64,000 nucleotides of DNA from Pseudo-nitzschia pungens (taxonomy: Eukaryota > Bacillariophyta > Bacillariophyceae > Bacillariales > Bacillariaceae), in contig CM074764.1 of the NCBI GenBank assembly GCA_037355855.1, positions 930,001 to 994,000 of the forward strand. Reading direction: 5' to 3'. The translations under genes and the position numbers were made by a program. Numbering within the stretch: position 1 is the first letter of the stretch; every line of letters begins with the position of its first letter. The notes under the pieces were generated by a model. It searched no databases. It saw only the letters and a program-made list of their open reading frames with translations, and was not told where the DNA came from. Positions 41,522 through 51,073 of this stretch are shown piece after piece.

Positions 41522-43040
41522 TGCGGACGATATGTTTTGTTTGATTGATGAATGTTGTTTTGGTTGTTTGCTCGGTCGACTGGGGTCGGTGTGTTCGTCT
41601 AGTCTAGTCTAGTCTAGTCTAGTCTGGTGTGGTGTGGTGTGGTGTGGTGTGGTGTGGTGCAGTATAGTATAGTATAGTATAGTCTATTGTTGTTGTCGTC
41701 GTCGTCGTACTGGATGGAACCCGGTGTTCTGTGACAACTACTGTTGGACGCGTTTGAAAGAACCCAGGTTGAAGGAAAGGAAACACGCAACTTTTTCGTT
41801 CGTTAGCAGTTGAAATCGACCCGCACCTCTGTACGGATTACTGATTGTTGGATGGAAGTGTGAAACGAATTGACGATCGATTACGTGGGTGGGTATTTTT
41901 ATTGTTGGGAAGATATAATAATATTATGAACCCTCTTCCCGTTCTATTAGGTTGAAGATTGATTGATAGAGATTGATTGATGAACGGTTCCCTTGGCTTT
42001 TTTTTCTGATCTCTCGTTTCGTGATCATCGTATATTTTTAGAAATAGAAGTACCGGAGGTACAGTAACAGCCGGCACTTCAACTATTGTTTGGTCCGTGA
42101 GGACACGACATCCATCCGATTCTTAGAAAACCCACCACCAATACGGTAAGGTTACATAAGTATGTCTTTTACACTGAAACTACTGTGGACGATGATGTGT
42201 GATTGGTTGTGACCGACGCCAGACCTTCGGAACTGCCGCTTCTTACGTTGCATATGTACGATACAATACAACACGTATTCTTTTTGTGGAGCCGTCCTTA
42301 TTGATTGGTGATTGAATTTTGATAATTCCTGCTGTGGCCTCCTTGATGCTCTTTCCACCAGGTCAGTAAGATTACCGTGGCTGGTGACAAACAACCACCA
42401 TGGTAATTACTGTAAACAAAATAAATGACAAGACAACCACAAACAAAAAGTTTCTTGTCAGCCAGAAACTGAATAGTAGTAGTATAACCGAGGTGAATCA
42501 AAAGAGGATTGTGTTCTTTGCCATTACTACTACTAGTAGTAGTAGTACTAGTATGTCTCCCCTTTTCTTTTTTATTTTTGGTGCTGTTTTCAAGTCAGAC
42601 AGAAACAAGATCTTATTGCAGTGATACTGTTGGAACTCTGACACAGGGACCACTAGGATCAGTACGATAGTATAAGGCATCAATCAAAGGGAAGGGGACT
42701 CTAAATAATATCTGTGGTGCTGATACAACATGATGTCTGTTTGGAATCCTCAAAAACAACACAATGTCTGTTTGGAATCGTCAATATTGTTGCAAAAATA
42801 GAGAGGAATTTGTCCTGATTCTGAAACTGGTGGAAAGCTTTCTTTTGCATTGTTGTTGCCTTCCCCCCACATCTTCTTTTTACACAGGATACACCCAAAT
42901 CACTTCAAAATGACCAAAATCCTGCACATTGTTATCTACAAACATTAGTATCTGCTAGATAGAGGAGATAGTAAACTCCCTGCCACTACTTCTTGCAGTT
43001 TTGCTAAACTTTCATGTTGATGGATATCTTACATGATGTA
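41522..43040. other. Spacer with three adjacent pentanucleotide arrays and TACTAGTA runs
   Basis: (CTAGT)n at about 41599-41624 passes into (GGTGT)n at 41625-41660 and then (AGTAT)n at 41661-41684, followed by GTC triplets at 41695-41708. TACTACTACTAGTAGTAGTA lies at 42524-42552. No gene is supported. Confidence 0.6.
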
Positions 43041-43045
43041 GTACT

Positions 43046-43232
43046 TGCCGTGCACCGGAATACAGTCACGAGTCTACTCGGGACTGGATTAAGGTTGAGG
43101 ATAAATTAGCGAGGCGTTGGAATCGCCGATTCCAAATGCCTATCGAAAGCAATAGCAATAGACTAATTGATAGAGCTCACAATTTGCATATCACTACTAC
43201 TTTCTAATCACTAGTAGACCCGGGGTATGGCA
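43046..43232 (+). repeat. 5' LTR of outer Ty3/gypsy element
   Basis: It begins TGCCGTGCACCGG and ends GGGGTATGGCA. It matches 54368-54554 base for base on inspection. Confidence 0.95.
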
Positions 43233-43246
43233 TGATTTTAAAATCA
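43233..43246. promoter_or_regulatory. Perfect 14-bp palindrome at the primer-binding position of the outer element
   Basis: TGATTTTAAAATCA directly follows the 5' LTR and equals its own reverse complement. A tRNA primer site would normally begin with TGG here. It may mark a self-priming or hairpin-based start of reverse transcription; that is inference. Confidence 0.6.
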
Positions 43247-43982
43247 AGCTGAGTGCTGATGACCATGAGCAGAAAGAGATCGATCGGCCAAGGCGCCGAC
43301 GAGACCGAAAGACTGCCAAAAATGGAGGCACAGAGAAGCAAAAACAGGGAGAAGGATATCCAGTGTCTGCAGCACAAGGAAGACCGACCCCAGCAACTGT
43401 TGGCGCCCAAAGAAGGGAGCAACAGCAGCAACAGAGACACCTAAGTACCTAAACGGGACCATGGTCGACAGCAGAAATAATCGAACAAAGAAATAATGAA
43501 ATAAGTGTCGAAAAAGTGACACATAATCCAGTGAGTGGACTAATTGGACCAACACTGAGTGGATGGACAGACCGAATAGGGGATGCCAACCAAAACCGAA
43601 GTATACGGATATCCGGAAAGGTATATAATGAATACCTAAACACCACCAATCCCACGGGAAACGGGAAGTGGGACCGGCCCGGTGATTGCTTAATAGAGAA
43701 GCAACGCCGGAGAACCACGGGAACCGAATCCCACAAAATAAAAACAGAAACAACTCCGGAGAACCACAGGATTCCCGGGAACTAAAGAGAGAAACAACTC
43801 CCACCACTGGACAAACCAGGGGGAAAATCAGTTACAACACGAGTTATCACGAGAGCAATGAAAATCCAGCAAGAAAAACTGGAGGAACTGAGCAATCACT
43901 TTTTGCTCAGTCTCACCACAAGCAGTGAAATAACAGAAATAGTGTAACTAAAGTAACTTAATAAACAACTGATTAAATCACC
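43247..43982 (+). other. Untranslated leader of the outer element
   Basis: About 740 bases between the 5' LTR and the gag ATG, A-rich on the plus strand, with repeated CCGGAGAACCAC words near 43707-43770. Short ORFs here have no retroviral motif. Confidence 0.6.
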
Positions 43983-44109
43983 ATGGCGACCAAAGGAACC
44001 AAACTGAAACCTTTCAACATCACACGGGAGGACTGGCCGGAAGACGCCACCACCGTAAAGATGAACGTAGACAGCGAACAAGGTGGAATCGCATTCAGCG
44101 ACTACCTGA
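43983..44109 (+). pseudogene. Outer-element gag, N-terminal fragment before the nested insertion
   Basis: The ATG at 43983 in ACCATGG starts MATKGTKLKPFNITRED. The frame runs 42 codons to the insertion point in CCTGA (44105-44109), the target duplication of the nested element. The same frame resumes at 49761, so gag was intact before the insertion. Confidence 0.9.
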
Positions 44110-44371
44110 TGTTACACTCTAAGGTAGAAAATTGGAGTAGTATTAAAATTGTGACTAAAGTTTCAACTCTTAAGCGAGTGTTACGATTTTCGTGTGAACG
44201 TTTGAATATACAAACGCGCGCCGTGCTCATATTTGAATAACGGCGCACATGCATTGCTGGAGCGCCCGGCGTACAGTTTGAATATTTGTATTCAAACACC
44301 GGTCAGCTCGTATGTGGGATTCGGTTAATTATTTAATCGTGATTCATGTTTGTCTACGCTAGCATGTCACA
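44110..44371 (-). repeat. 3' LTR of nested Ty3/gypsy element
   Basis: On the plus strand it begins TGTTACACTCTAAGG and ends GCTAGCATGTCACA. It matches 49494-49755 on inspection. Confidence 0.95.
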
Positions 44372-44400
44372 TAGTGCCTCATGATTAAGCGAAGCCTGCT

Positions 44401-47400
44401 TCAAGTTGACCAATGAATAGCCGGTGACTCTGACTCGTTCCTCGACTCCGCTTCCGGTTCTTTGTAAGGAGTTAACTTCCGGATATTCACTGTTTCTGCT
44501 ACCGAAGGGGCTTTCTGCAGTTTGACTGTACCATTGTCATTCACTTGGATGATGAGAAAGGGGCCTGTTCTTCTAGGCTGTAGCTTATCTGGATCAGGTT
44601 CCTGTAACCATACCTTGTCATTGATTCGGAAGGTATGTTCTATCCTCTTAGCGTTGTCCCGAAGCAGAGCTTTGTTGATTCCTTGCTGTCTAAGCTGTTT
44701 CAGTGCCAATAGATTGGAGGTTAATGGCAGATCGATCATCATGTCCCTGTTGAATACCAGGGATCCTGGAGAGGCTTGTAGCGAGGTGCTGACTGCGCAT
44801 CGAGAGGCATGCATACAGGTTGCTAGGGCGTTGTCCATGAGCTGAGTGGCCCTGGTGTTTGCTTGTGGAGGATTGACATGTACCAGGACTCGTAGGATAT
44901 CAGCTACTGTGTGGTGAACGCGCTCACAGATGGCGTTCGCTTGTGGGTTCTTGACTGTTGTAGGGACTGATTGTATTCCATACTGCTGTAGGGTGAGCTG
45001 GAATTCAGCCCCTAAGAACTCGCCGCCATTGTCATGGATACATCTGTTTGGTCTAGGATATCTGGAGAGCCAGCAGTTCTTGAATTGATCAGAGACGTGC
45101 TGAGATGACTTGTCCCTGATCCGGATGATTTCAAGTAGGTTGGTAACTGGATCAATACAGGTGAGGGCCTTAAAGTTGTATGTCTTGTTCTGAGCAGTGA
45201 TTTTCCAGGGGCCTATGAGATCGACATGAACTTCATCGAAGGGAGAGACTGGCGCTTCTTTGGGAGGAAGCTTTCCATATTTAGCTTGCCTGCTCTTGTA
45301 TTGGATGCAATTATCAGGGCAAATGTAGGACTTGCATAAGTTGGACAGGTTGTCTGCATAGAAGCGAGCTGCAATAGTCTTATATAATCTGGTGGATCCA
45401 CAATGACCCAACAGGAGATGATACCATTTGATGGTATCATTGGTAAGAGAACTTGGGATGTAAATTCGCCAATTATCTGGATTGGCTTGGTTGGCATAGC
45501 AAAGGATGTTATTGCCTTGTAATTCTTGGTAGAAGAATGCCTTGGATTGGAGCTTGAACTTGACAGTTGGGTCCTTCTGCTGATGGAGATATATCTTGTT
45601 ATAGTTAACCGGGCATTCCATGTCTTGGTTGTTTGGTAGATTGACTAGACACTCATTGTTCAGCAAACAGGAGTACAATTCCTGATCTGCGTCATTGCAT
45701 AAGTGTTGGAATAGGTTCGGGAACTCTGCTAGAAACAGTTCTTCATCTTGCTTGGGGACTTCAAGTTTCAAAAAATCGATGAGAGTGCCCTTACCAAGGG
45801 CTTCTTTCTTCCCCACTGTGGGTGGATCCATCCGGGGGAGTCTGGAGAAGGCATCAGCAAGAACATTCTTCTTGCCTTCAATATAGGTGAGGTTGACACC
45901 GAATTCTTCTAGGAATAGTCTCCACCGGAGGACTCGTTGGACTGAAAGGGTCCTGAACGTAAGGTTCCTGTGGTCGGTGTATACGTTGATAACACCACCG
46001 AGTAGCATTTTGCGGTACTCTTTGCAACAGAGTACAATTGCGAGGAGTTCTTTCTCCATAGTAGTATAGTTCTTCTGGGCATCAGATAGTTTCTTGGACC
46101 AATATGCAATAGGCTTGCCATCTTGTATTATAGCAGCGCCAAGTTGCAGGTCTGAGGCATCAGTGTACAGTTCAAAGGGCTTGTTAAGGTCTGGATAGGT
46201 GTTCAGCGCGTCTGCTGCCACCATTGCTTTCATCTCTTGGAAGGCTTTATCTTGAGCAGGTCCCCAAGTGAAAGCTGAAGGAGCTTTGCGTTGCTTGGCC
46301 TTGATGGTCGCTGCTTGAGGAGTCTTGGGGGTTCCAGTTATGTCAAATAGAGGAGCTAAGACATGCGATCGGCGAGGCCACATATCTCTGTAGTATCCTA
46401 CAGCGCCTAGGAAGGATTTGACTTGGGTGACAGTTCTTGGTCGGTCCATGTGTAGGATAGCTTCTATCTTCTTCCTCCATGGTTTAACAGCTGTAGGTGT
46501 CATCCAATAACCAAGGAAGTCAGTCTCTTGTACAGCCCAATCACACTTGAGTGGGTTGCACTTGAGCCCATTTTGATTGAGCCGGTCTAGGATCTTGTCA
46601 ATGGTCTTCATGTGGAGGTCAAAGGATCCATTGGTCCAGATGCCAATATCATCGATATAGACAGTGCAGTCAGTGTCTTGTAGGATATCTTCCATTAGTT
46701 GCTGGGCAACATCTGGAGAGACTTTGACACCCATTGGTAGACGTTGGTATTCATAACAACCATATGGCGTCACTATGGTACAGAGCTTCTTGCTTGCGTC
46801 GTCGAGTTCAAAGCAGTAGTATTGCATGGACAAGTCAATCTTGGTAAAGTGAGTGTACTTGCCCCTCTTGTTCATGATATCCTGTATCCGGGGAATTGGA
46901 TAAGGACGTCTTTCAAGCAGTTCATTTAGTTCTCTGAAGTCTGATACCCATCTGACTCGGTTGTCTTTCTTTGGTACTATGAAGGTTGGGAACGCCCATT
47001 CAGCTGGTCCGGTGCATCTTTTGAGTACTCCATCATTACAAAGATTCTGGAGCTCCCTTTTGAATAGGTCTTCTCTTTTGTATGCAACTGGATAAGGCTT
47101 CTTGTGTATGGGCTTGGATCCGGGCTTGAGTCTTAGAGAGATTTGCTTGTGTGGGTACTTGCCGAGTTCCCCATTGAAGACGTTAGGGTATTTGTTTAGT
47201 ATTGCTTGGAACTGCTGCTGCTCTTGCTTGGACATGTGGGACTGCTGCTGTGCCACTGTGGATGGATCTGTTTCTTGGTAGGCTCTATCGAGGATGACCT
47301 TGGACTTGTATGGATTGGCAAAGGATAGTTCATCAGCAAAGAGTTCAGCATCTTCCAGTTCTTCCATGAGCATGGTATGGTTGTCATGGTATAGGGACGT

Positions 47401-48306
47401 GTCCTTCATAGGAATGGTTCGATCCATCCACTGAACTGCTCCTTCTTTGAATAGGAGGTTGATCTGTGCTAGGTGGAGGAAGTCTCTGCCTAGTATAAGA
47501 TCATATCTGCAGTCGGGAGAATGGAAGAGCCTTGCCTCTTGTAGGTCGATGGTGTAGTTGCCAAACTCTTGTAACTTGATGTTCTTCATGATGACATATT
47601 CTGTAGTGTCGAAGCTTCCATTGGCTGTGGTAGTTATGACTTGGTGCTTGCTTCGTAGTGGCATTGTGCCAAATGGTAGTGCTCTCTTGTTGATTAGAGT
47701 TCCGGAGGATCCACTATCTAGTAGCGCTAGTAGTGGTCTTGCTTTGAGAGGGATGCCTTGTATGAACTGTATGTTGGTTAGTAGAATAGGAGCCACGTTG
47801 CTCTTATTCGTTGTAGATTCTGCTGTATTTTTGGTTGGATTTCCAGCAGTCGACAGGAGCTTTAAATAATTTTGCTCCAACGCACCTCCTTTGGTGTAGT
47901 CTTTGGAGTTTCCGGGATTGCAATAGAGATTTTTTGCTGTACCGGTAGACCAGTTCCTTGCCAGGGACAGGGTTGGTCTATTTGTTGCTGCTGTCTTATT
48001 TGGATCAATCGCGTTGATCGATGTTGCGTCTGTACCCTTGGATCGATTCGGATCCATGTTCGATATATCCTGTAGGATGTTTCGAACGATTGTGTTTGCT
48101 GCGATTGCAGGCTTTGCTGAGCGCTCAACAGGAATGCTCCATCCTGTAGGTTCCTTCCCCTCTTTATCTGGGAGATCTCCTCCATGCGTCATCCCAGACA
48201 GCAGGGCTGTACTGGCATCCAGTTCCAGGGGAGCTGGAGGCAAGGTGATTGCTGGTTTTAATGAAGCCGGGGGCTTCTGTTTTGGAGGCCTGGAGCCTCC
48301 GGAGAC
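44401..48306 (-). CDS. Nested Ty3/gypsy element pol polyprotein
   Basis: It is in the same frame as gag and separated from it only by a TGA (48307-48309). There is no ATG near the start of the pol frame; the first start-like codon is a TTG at 48243. Domains in order: Gly/Pro-rich linker; aspartic protease LLALLDSGSSGTLI; reverse transcriptase with FTKIDLSMQYY and VYIDDIGIW; RNase H with LYTDASDLQLGAAI; integrase zinc finger HLLLGHCGSTRLYK with CPDNC; and a catalytic core with VDLIGPW, IHDNGGEFLG and NAICERVHHTVADIL. All catalytic acids are visible. RT-RNase H-integrase order gives Ty3/gypsy. No chromodomain is evident after the integrase. The frame is intact, so the element may be active. Confidence 0.95.
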   Translation of the reverse strand, partial: VSGGSRPPKQKPPASLKPAITLPPAPLELDASTALLSGMTHGGDLPDKEGKEPTGWSIPVERSAKPAIAANTIVRNILQDISNMDPNRSKGTDATSINAIDPNKTAATNRPTLSLARNWSTGTAKNLYCNPGNSKDYTKGGALEQNYLKLLSTAGNPTKNTAESTTNKSNVAPILLTNIQFIQGIPLKARPLLALLDSGSSGTLINKRALPFGTMPLRSKHQVITTTANGSFDTTEYVIMKNIKLQEFGNYTIDLQEARLFHSPDCRYDLILGRDFLHLAQINLLFKEGAVQWMDRTIPMKDTSLYHDNHTMLMEELEDAELFADELSFANPYKSKVILDRAYQETDPSTVAQQQSHMSKQEQQQFQAILNKYPNVFNGELGKYPHKQISLRLKPGSKPIHKKPYPVAYKREDLFKRELQNLCNDGVLKRCTGPAEWAFPTFIVPKKDNRVRWVSDFRELNELLERRPYPIPRIQDIMNKRGKYTHFTKIDLSMQYYCFELDDASKKLCTIVTPYGCYEYQRLPMGVKVSPDVAQQLMEDILQDTDCTVYIDDIGIWTNGSFDLHMKTIDKILDRLNQNGLKCNPLKCDWAVQETDFLGYWMTPTAVKPWRKKIEAILHMDRPRTVTQVKSFLGAVGYYRDMWPRRSHVLAPLFDITGTPKTPQAATIKAKQRKAPSAFTWGPAQDKAFQEMKAMVAADALNTYPDLNKPFELYTDASDLQLGAAIIQDGKPIAYWSKKLSDAQKNYTTMEKELLAIVLCCKEYRKMLLGGVINVYTDHRNLTFRTLSVQRVLRWRLFLEEFGVNLTYIEGKKNVLADAFSRLPRMDPPTVGKKEALGKGTLIDFLKLEVPKQDEELFLAEFPNLFQHLCNDADQELYSCLLNNECLVNLPNNQDMECPVNYNKIYLHQQKDPTVKFKLQSKAFFYQELQGNNILCYANQANPDNWRIYIPSSLTNDTIKWYHLLLGHCGSTRLYKTIAARFYADNLSNLCKSYICPDNCIQYKSRQAKYGKLPPKEAPVSPFDEVHVDLIGPWKITAQNKTYNFKALTCIDPVTNLLEIIRIRDKSSQHVSDQFKNCWLSRYPRPNRCIHDNGGEFLGAEFQLTLQQYGIQSVPTTVKNPQANAICERVHHTVADILRVLVHVNPPQANTRATQLMDNALATCMHASRCAVSTSLQASPGSLVFNRDMMIDLPLTSNLLALKQLRQQGINKALLRDNAKRIEHTFRINDKVWLQEPDPDKLQPRRTGPFLIIQVNDNGTVKLQKAPSVAETVNIRKLTPYKEPEAESRNESESPAIHWST

Positions 48307-49356
48307 TCAGGGGAGCCACACGAGTTCCCCATCGATGCTCCTTTCAGTTCTTCCACCATGATTAGCATGGTACGCCTCGCGCGCTGCGTTCATGTGGGCT
48401 TGGAAGGTCTCGTTGCTTCCTGCTATCATCAAAGCTGTCGAAGCTGTCGTGTTGGCGTGGAAGGTCTCCGGTTGATTATTGCTGGAGCCTGAGCCTTTCT
48501 TGTAATTCTTAGAGAATCGATTCTTCGGACACTCAGACCAGTCGTGATTATGGCCTGGGATTCGACAGGGATTGGATTTCTTTTTATTCTGGTTACCCTT
48601 GTGGTTGGAAGTATTGTTGCGCTTTCGGGCGTTGCTGTTGTTGTGGTTCGAGCGATTTTGTTGTTTGTTGTTATTCTTGTTGCTCTTCTTGTTGGCTTGC
48701 CGCTCGTGACAGCTCATATAATCCACAATGTGTCGGACCGTCGTGTCTTCTTGGATTCCACTGTGCATCATGCCATAGCTTTCAATCCATGTAGAAGGGA
48801 ATGAATGAAGGAGGATCGTAAGTTTCTCCACTCTGGAAAGGGGTGAGCTGCTTCCTTCTAGTTTCTGAGTGTATTTCATGAGGATAAGGATGCGATCCGC
48901 GTGTTCTTTGCAGGTGACTGCGGGCGTCTTCCGACAGTCTTGGCTTCGAAGGTAGGTGTGCATGATGTCTCTAGCGTCCTTGGCGTTGCAGTAGAGCTGG
49001 GTGAAGTCAATGAAGGCTTGTTCATATCCTCCGATCTCTTCTTGGGAGTATTGGAACTCTTCGGGATCCAGTGGGTCCTTTATCAAGTCGTTCCACTTGC
49101 TCTGGGCGTCTGTGGTGAGACAGCGTCCGAAGTGAGTGAGGTAGATGTGGACGGGTAGTCGTAGGTAGGTGGCCGCATTCCGGAAGGACTCCTCCACAAA
49201 GAGCAGTTCTTCCAGACCTCCTGTCTCTGTAAACAGGGGGACTTTCATGCTGTCGGTTCGTTCCTCATCGACATTGTATAGCGTGAAGAGCTTGGGCTTG
49301 GTTCGATCGAAGGAGCTCTTGTAGGTGATCGGGGGATCTCTGTAGATACCTGCCAT
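48307..49356 (-). CDS. Nested Ty3/gypsy element gag
   Basis: 349 aa, ATG at 49356 (MAGIYRDPP). The capsid-like region includes FRNAATYLRLP, THFGRCLTTDAQSKWNDL and EHADRILILMKYTQKL. A basic Asn/Lys-rich tract (about residues 225-265) precedes a knuckle-like CRIPGHNHDWSEC. It ends LVWLP and a TGA. The next 21 codons in the same frame are open and lead into pol, which suggests a gag-pol product made by reading through UGA. Confidence 0.9.
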   Translation of the reverse strand: MAGIYRDPPITYKSSFDRTKPKLFTLYNVDEERTDSMKVPLFTETGGLEELLFVEESFRNAATYLRLPVHIYLTHFGRCLTTDAQSKWNDLIKDPLDPEEFQYSQEEIGGYEQAFIDFTQLYCNAKDARDIMHTYLRSQDCRKTPAVTCKEHADRILILMKYTQKLEGSSSPLSRVEKLTILLHSFPSTWIESYGMMHSGIQEDTTVRHIVDYMSCHERQANKKSNKNNNKQQNRSNHNNSNARKRNNTSNHKGNQNKKKSNPCRIPGHNHDWSECPKNRFSKNYKKGSGSSNNQPETFHANTTASTALMIAGSNETFQAHMNAAREAYHANHGGRTERSIDGELVWLP

Positions 49357-49481
49357 GGTTGCGTTGGAGGAGAGGAGCTTGCTGGGGGTAAAGGTTCCTC
49401 TGTTGTTGAGGATAAGGTATGTTTATTCGATTGTTTTTGGTTCAGTACTGAGTTCTACTGTTTTCCTACGTTGAAGATAAA

Positions 49482-49493
49482 CAGTAATTACTG
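49482..49493. promoter_or_regulatory. Perfect 12-bp palindrome at the primer-binding position of the nested element
   Basis: CAGTAATTACTG lies directly next to the 5' LTR (which ends at 49494 in the minus reading) and equals its own reverse complement; one LTR base extends it to 14. No TGG-type tRNA primer site is present. The outer element has an unrelated palindrome in the same place. Confidence 0.6.
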
Positions 49494-49755
49494 TGTTACA
49501 CTCTAAGGTAGAAAATTGGAGTAGTATTAAAATTGTGACTAAAGTTTCAACTCTTAAGCGAGTGTTACGATTTTCGTGTGAACGTTTGAATATACAAACG
49601 CGCGCCGTGCTCATATTTGAATAACGGCGCACATGCATTGCTGGAGCGCCCGGCGTACAGTTTGAATATTTGTATTCAAACACCGGTCAGCTCGTATGTG
49701 GGATTCGGTTAATTATTTAATCGTGATTCATGTTTGTCTACGCTAGCATGTCACA
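49494..49755 (-). repeat. 5' LTR of nested Ty3/gypsy element
   Basis: It matches 44110-44371. Its plus-strand end supplies ATGTTTGTCTACGCTAGC, which opens a frame running into the outer gag (start 49730). Confidence 0.95.
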
Positions 49756-51073
49756 CCTGAAAGTTCTCAATGGTACTGAAAGACCAGAACTCTTCCTTAT
49801 CTGGAAGAGAGACTTTGACCAGAAAATTGCTGGCAATGACAAACTCAACGGAGACCAGAAATTGGAGGTTCTACAGAGAATCCTCTCTATTGAGGCACTC
49901 GGACTTGTCCAGCGAACGCTCGCGCGGACCTACTTGGCCGAACCAACCCACAAGGTCCATCACACCAGACACGTACAGAACAAGATCCAAGAGATCGCGC
50001 AAAGGGACCAAGCAAACATCCTGCTATCAATGGGGCAAGACGCCACCGAAACTCCCACGGGAGCCTCCAAGGAGACGGCAAAGGAGAAATCTCCAAACGC
50101 CGACAAAACCGACACAGCCACGGCGAGATCGGACAAAGAATCGGAGACCGACAACCTCGAGTCTCCAATCCCAAAGAAAAAGGTCGCAAGCGCCCTCACC
50201 CAGTACTACCAATCCCAGGAGTACAGAAAGGATGTCATCGAGGAATGCATGCATGCCCTCAAGCTCAAAATCTTTGGCAATGACCAACACGGCAAGCGCT
50301 CGTATATCGTCCTCCGCCGATTCATGCGAGGCATGCGCGTGGACCTCAAACATGGCATTAGAGCCTGGGCCAATCGAATGGCCGAACTCCAAAGCTACCT
50401 CCCAGAATGCCTCTGGGAATGTGGCAGTGACCAAATGGAAACACCAAGAAGTTTCACCCAAGGAGAACTGAAGGAAATATTGGATTCCAACATGACCCAC
50501 TCCCAACGCGAGAAACTGGAGCACATTAGTTGGGACCTCTACACCCACTCCTTTAACACCACTATCGACAAGCTCGAAAACCTGGAAATCACCATCCGGA
50601 AGGAAGCAATAATGCAACAACGCATCACCGACCTCGAAAAGCAGACCGGTGTCACCAACAAGACTCCCAAGGCCGCATCTGGGGGAGGAACCCACCACGG
50701 GAAATCCCCTGGCAAAAAGAAGCGCCCTGTGGACAACAGCAACAAACAACTATGCAAGACCTGTGGCAAGGTCCATGCCGGCAAATGCTGGAAACTAACC
50801 GGTGGTCCCCACAAGAAGGGGAAGTTCGACCGGGAAACCATCAACCTGCTCAAGGAGCACTTTGTGGCAAAAGAACAAGACTCAGACGCTGAGCAACACT
50901 CCAAACCCCACTGGGGAAGGAATCTATCGAACCACGAGTACTCTTATGTACTGGCCACGGCCCAAGCGGACCACGAAGTCTCCGATGACGAGATCGACAT
51001 CTCCGAACGGGAACTCAAAGAGTACAGAAGAAAGTACAGAAAGACCTTTAAAAAGAAAGGATCCCACAACTGA
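49756..51073 (+). pseudogene. Outer-element gag, main part after the nested insertion
   Basis: It resumes in frame with KVLNGTERPELFLIWKRDFD. The middle region is Lys/Glu/Thr-rich. A helical part with HALKLKIFGNDQHGKRSYIV and HSQREKLEHISWDLYTHSF is capsid-like. A zinc-knuckle-like CKTCGKVHAGKC (Cys/Cys/His/Cys) lies near the C-terminus. It ends at TGA 51071-51073, immediately followed by ATG of pol in the same frame. With the nested element in place, an ORF can start in its LTR at 49730 and adds about ten foreign residues in place of the 42 native ones. Confidence 0.9.

Larger units (their letters stand above)
44110..49755 (-). mobile_element. Ty3/gypsy LTR retrotransposon (nested element), inserted in gag of the outer one
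   Basis: 262-bp LTRs at 44110-44371 and 49494-49755 look identical, begin TG and end CA, and are flanked by the target duplication CCTGA (44105-44109, 49756-49760). The coding strand is minus: gag 49356-48307, pol 48306-44401. Total length 5646 bp. Confidence 0.97.

Noticed and set aside
40238..41548. 436-codon plus-strand ORF
   Set aside because: It is antisense to the NMT1/THI5-like gene, which has the recognisable family pattern; the high GC of that gene keeps the opposite frame open.
40222..41830. TPP riboswitch near the NMT1/THI5-like gene
   Set aside because: I looked for the CTGAGA and GGGTGC-type core on the gene's strand in its flanks and did not find a convincing arrangement.
44110..49755. 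Nested segment as a host gene in the spacer between duplicated blocks
   Set aside because: Identical 262-bp ends with TG/CA, the CCTGA duplication and retroelement gag-pol domains make it an LTR retrotransposon.
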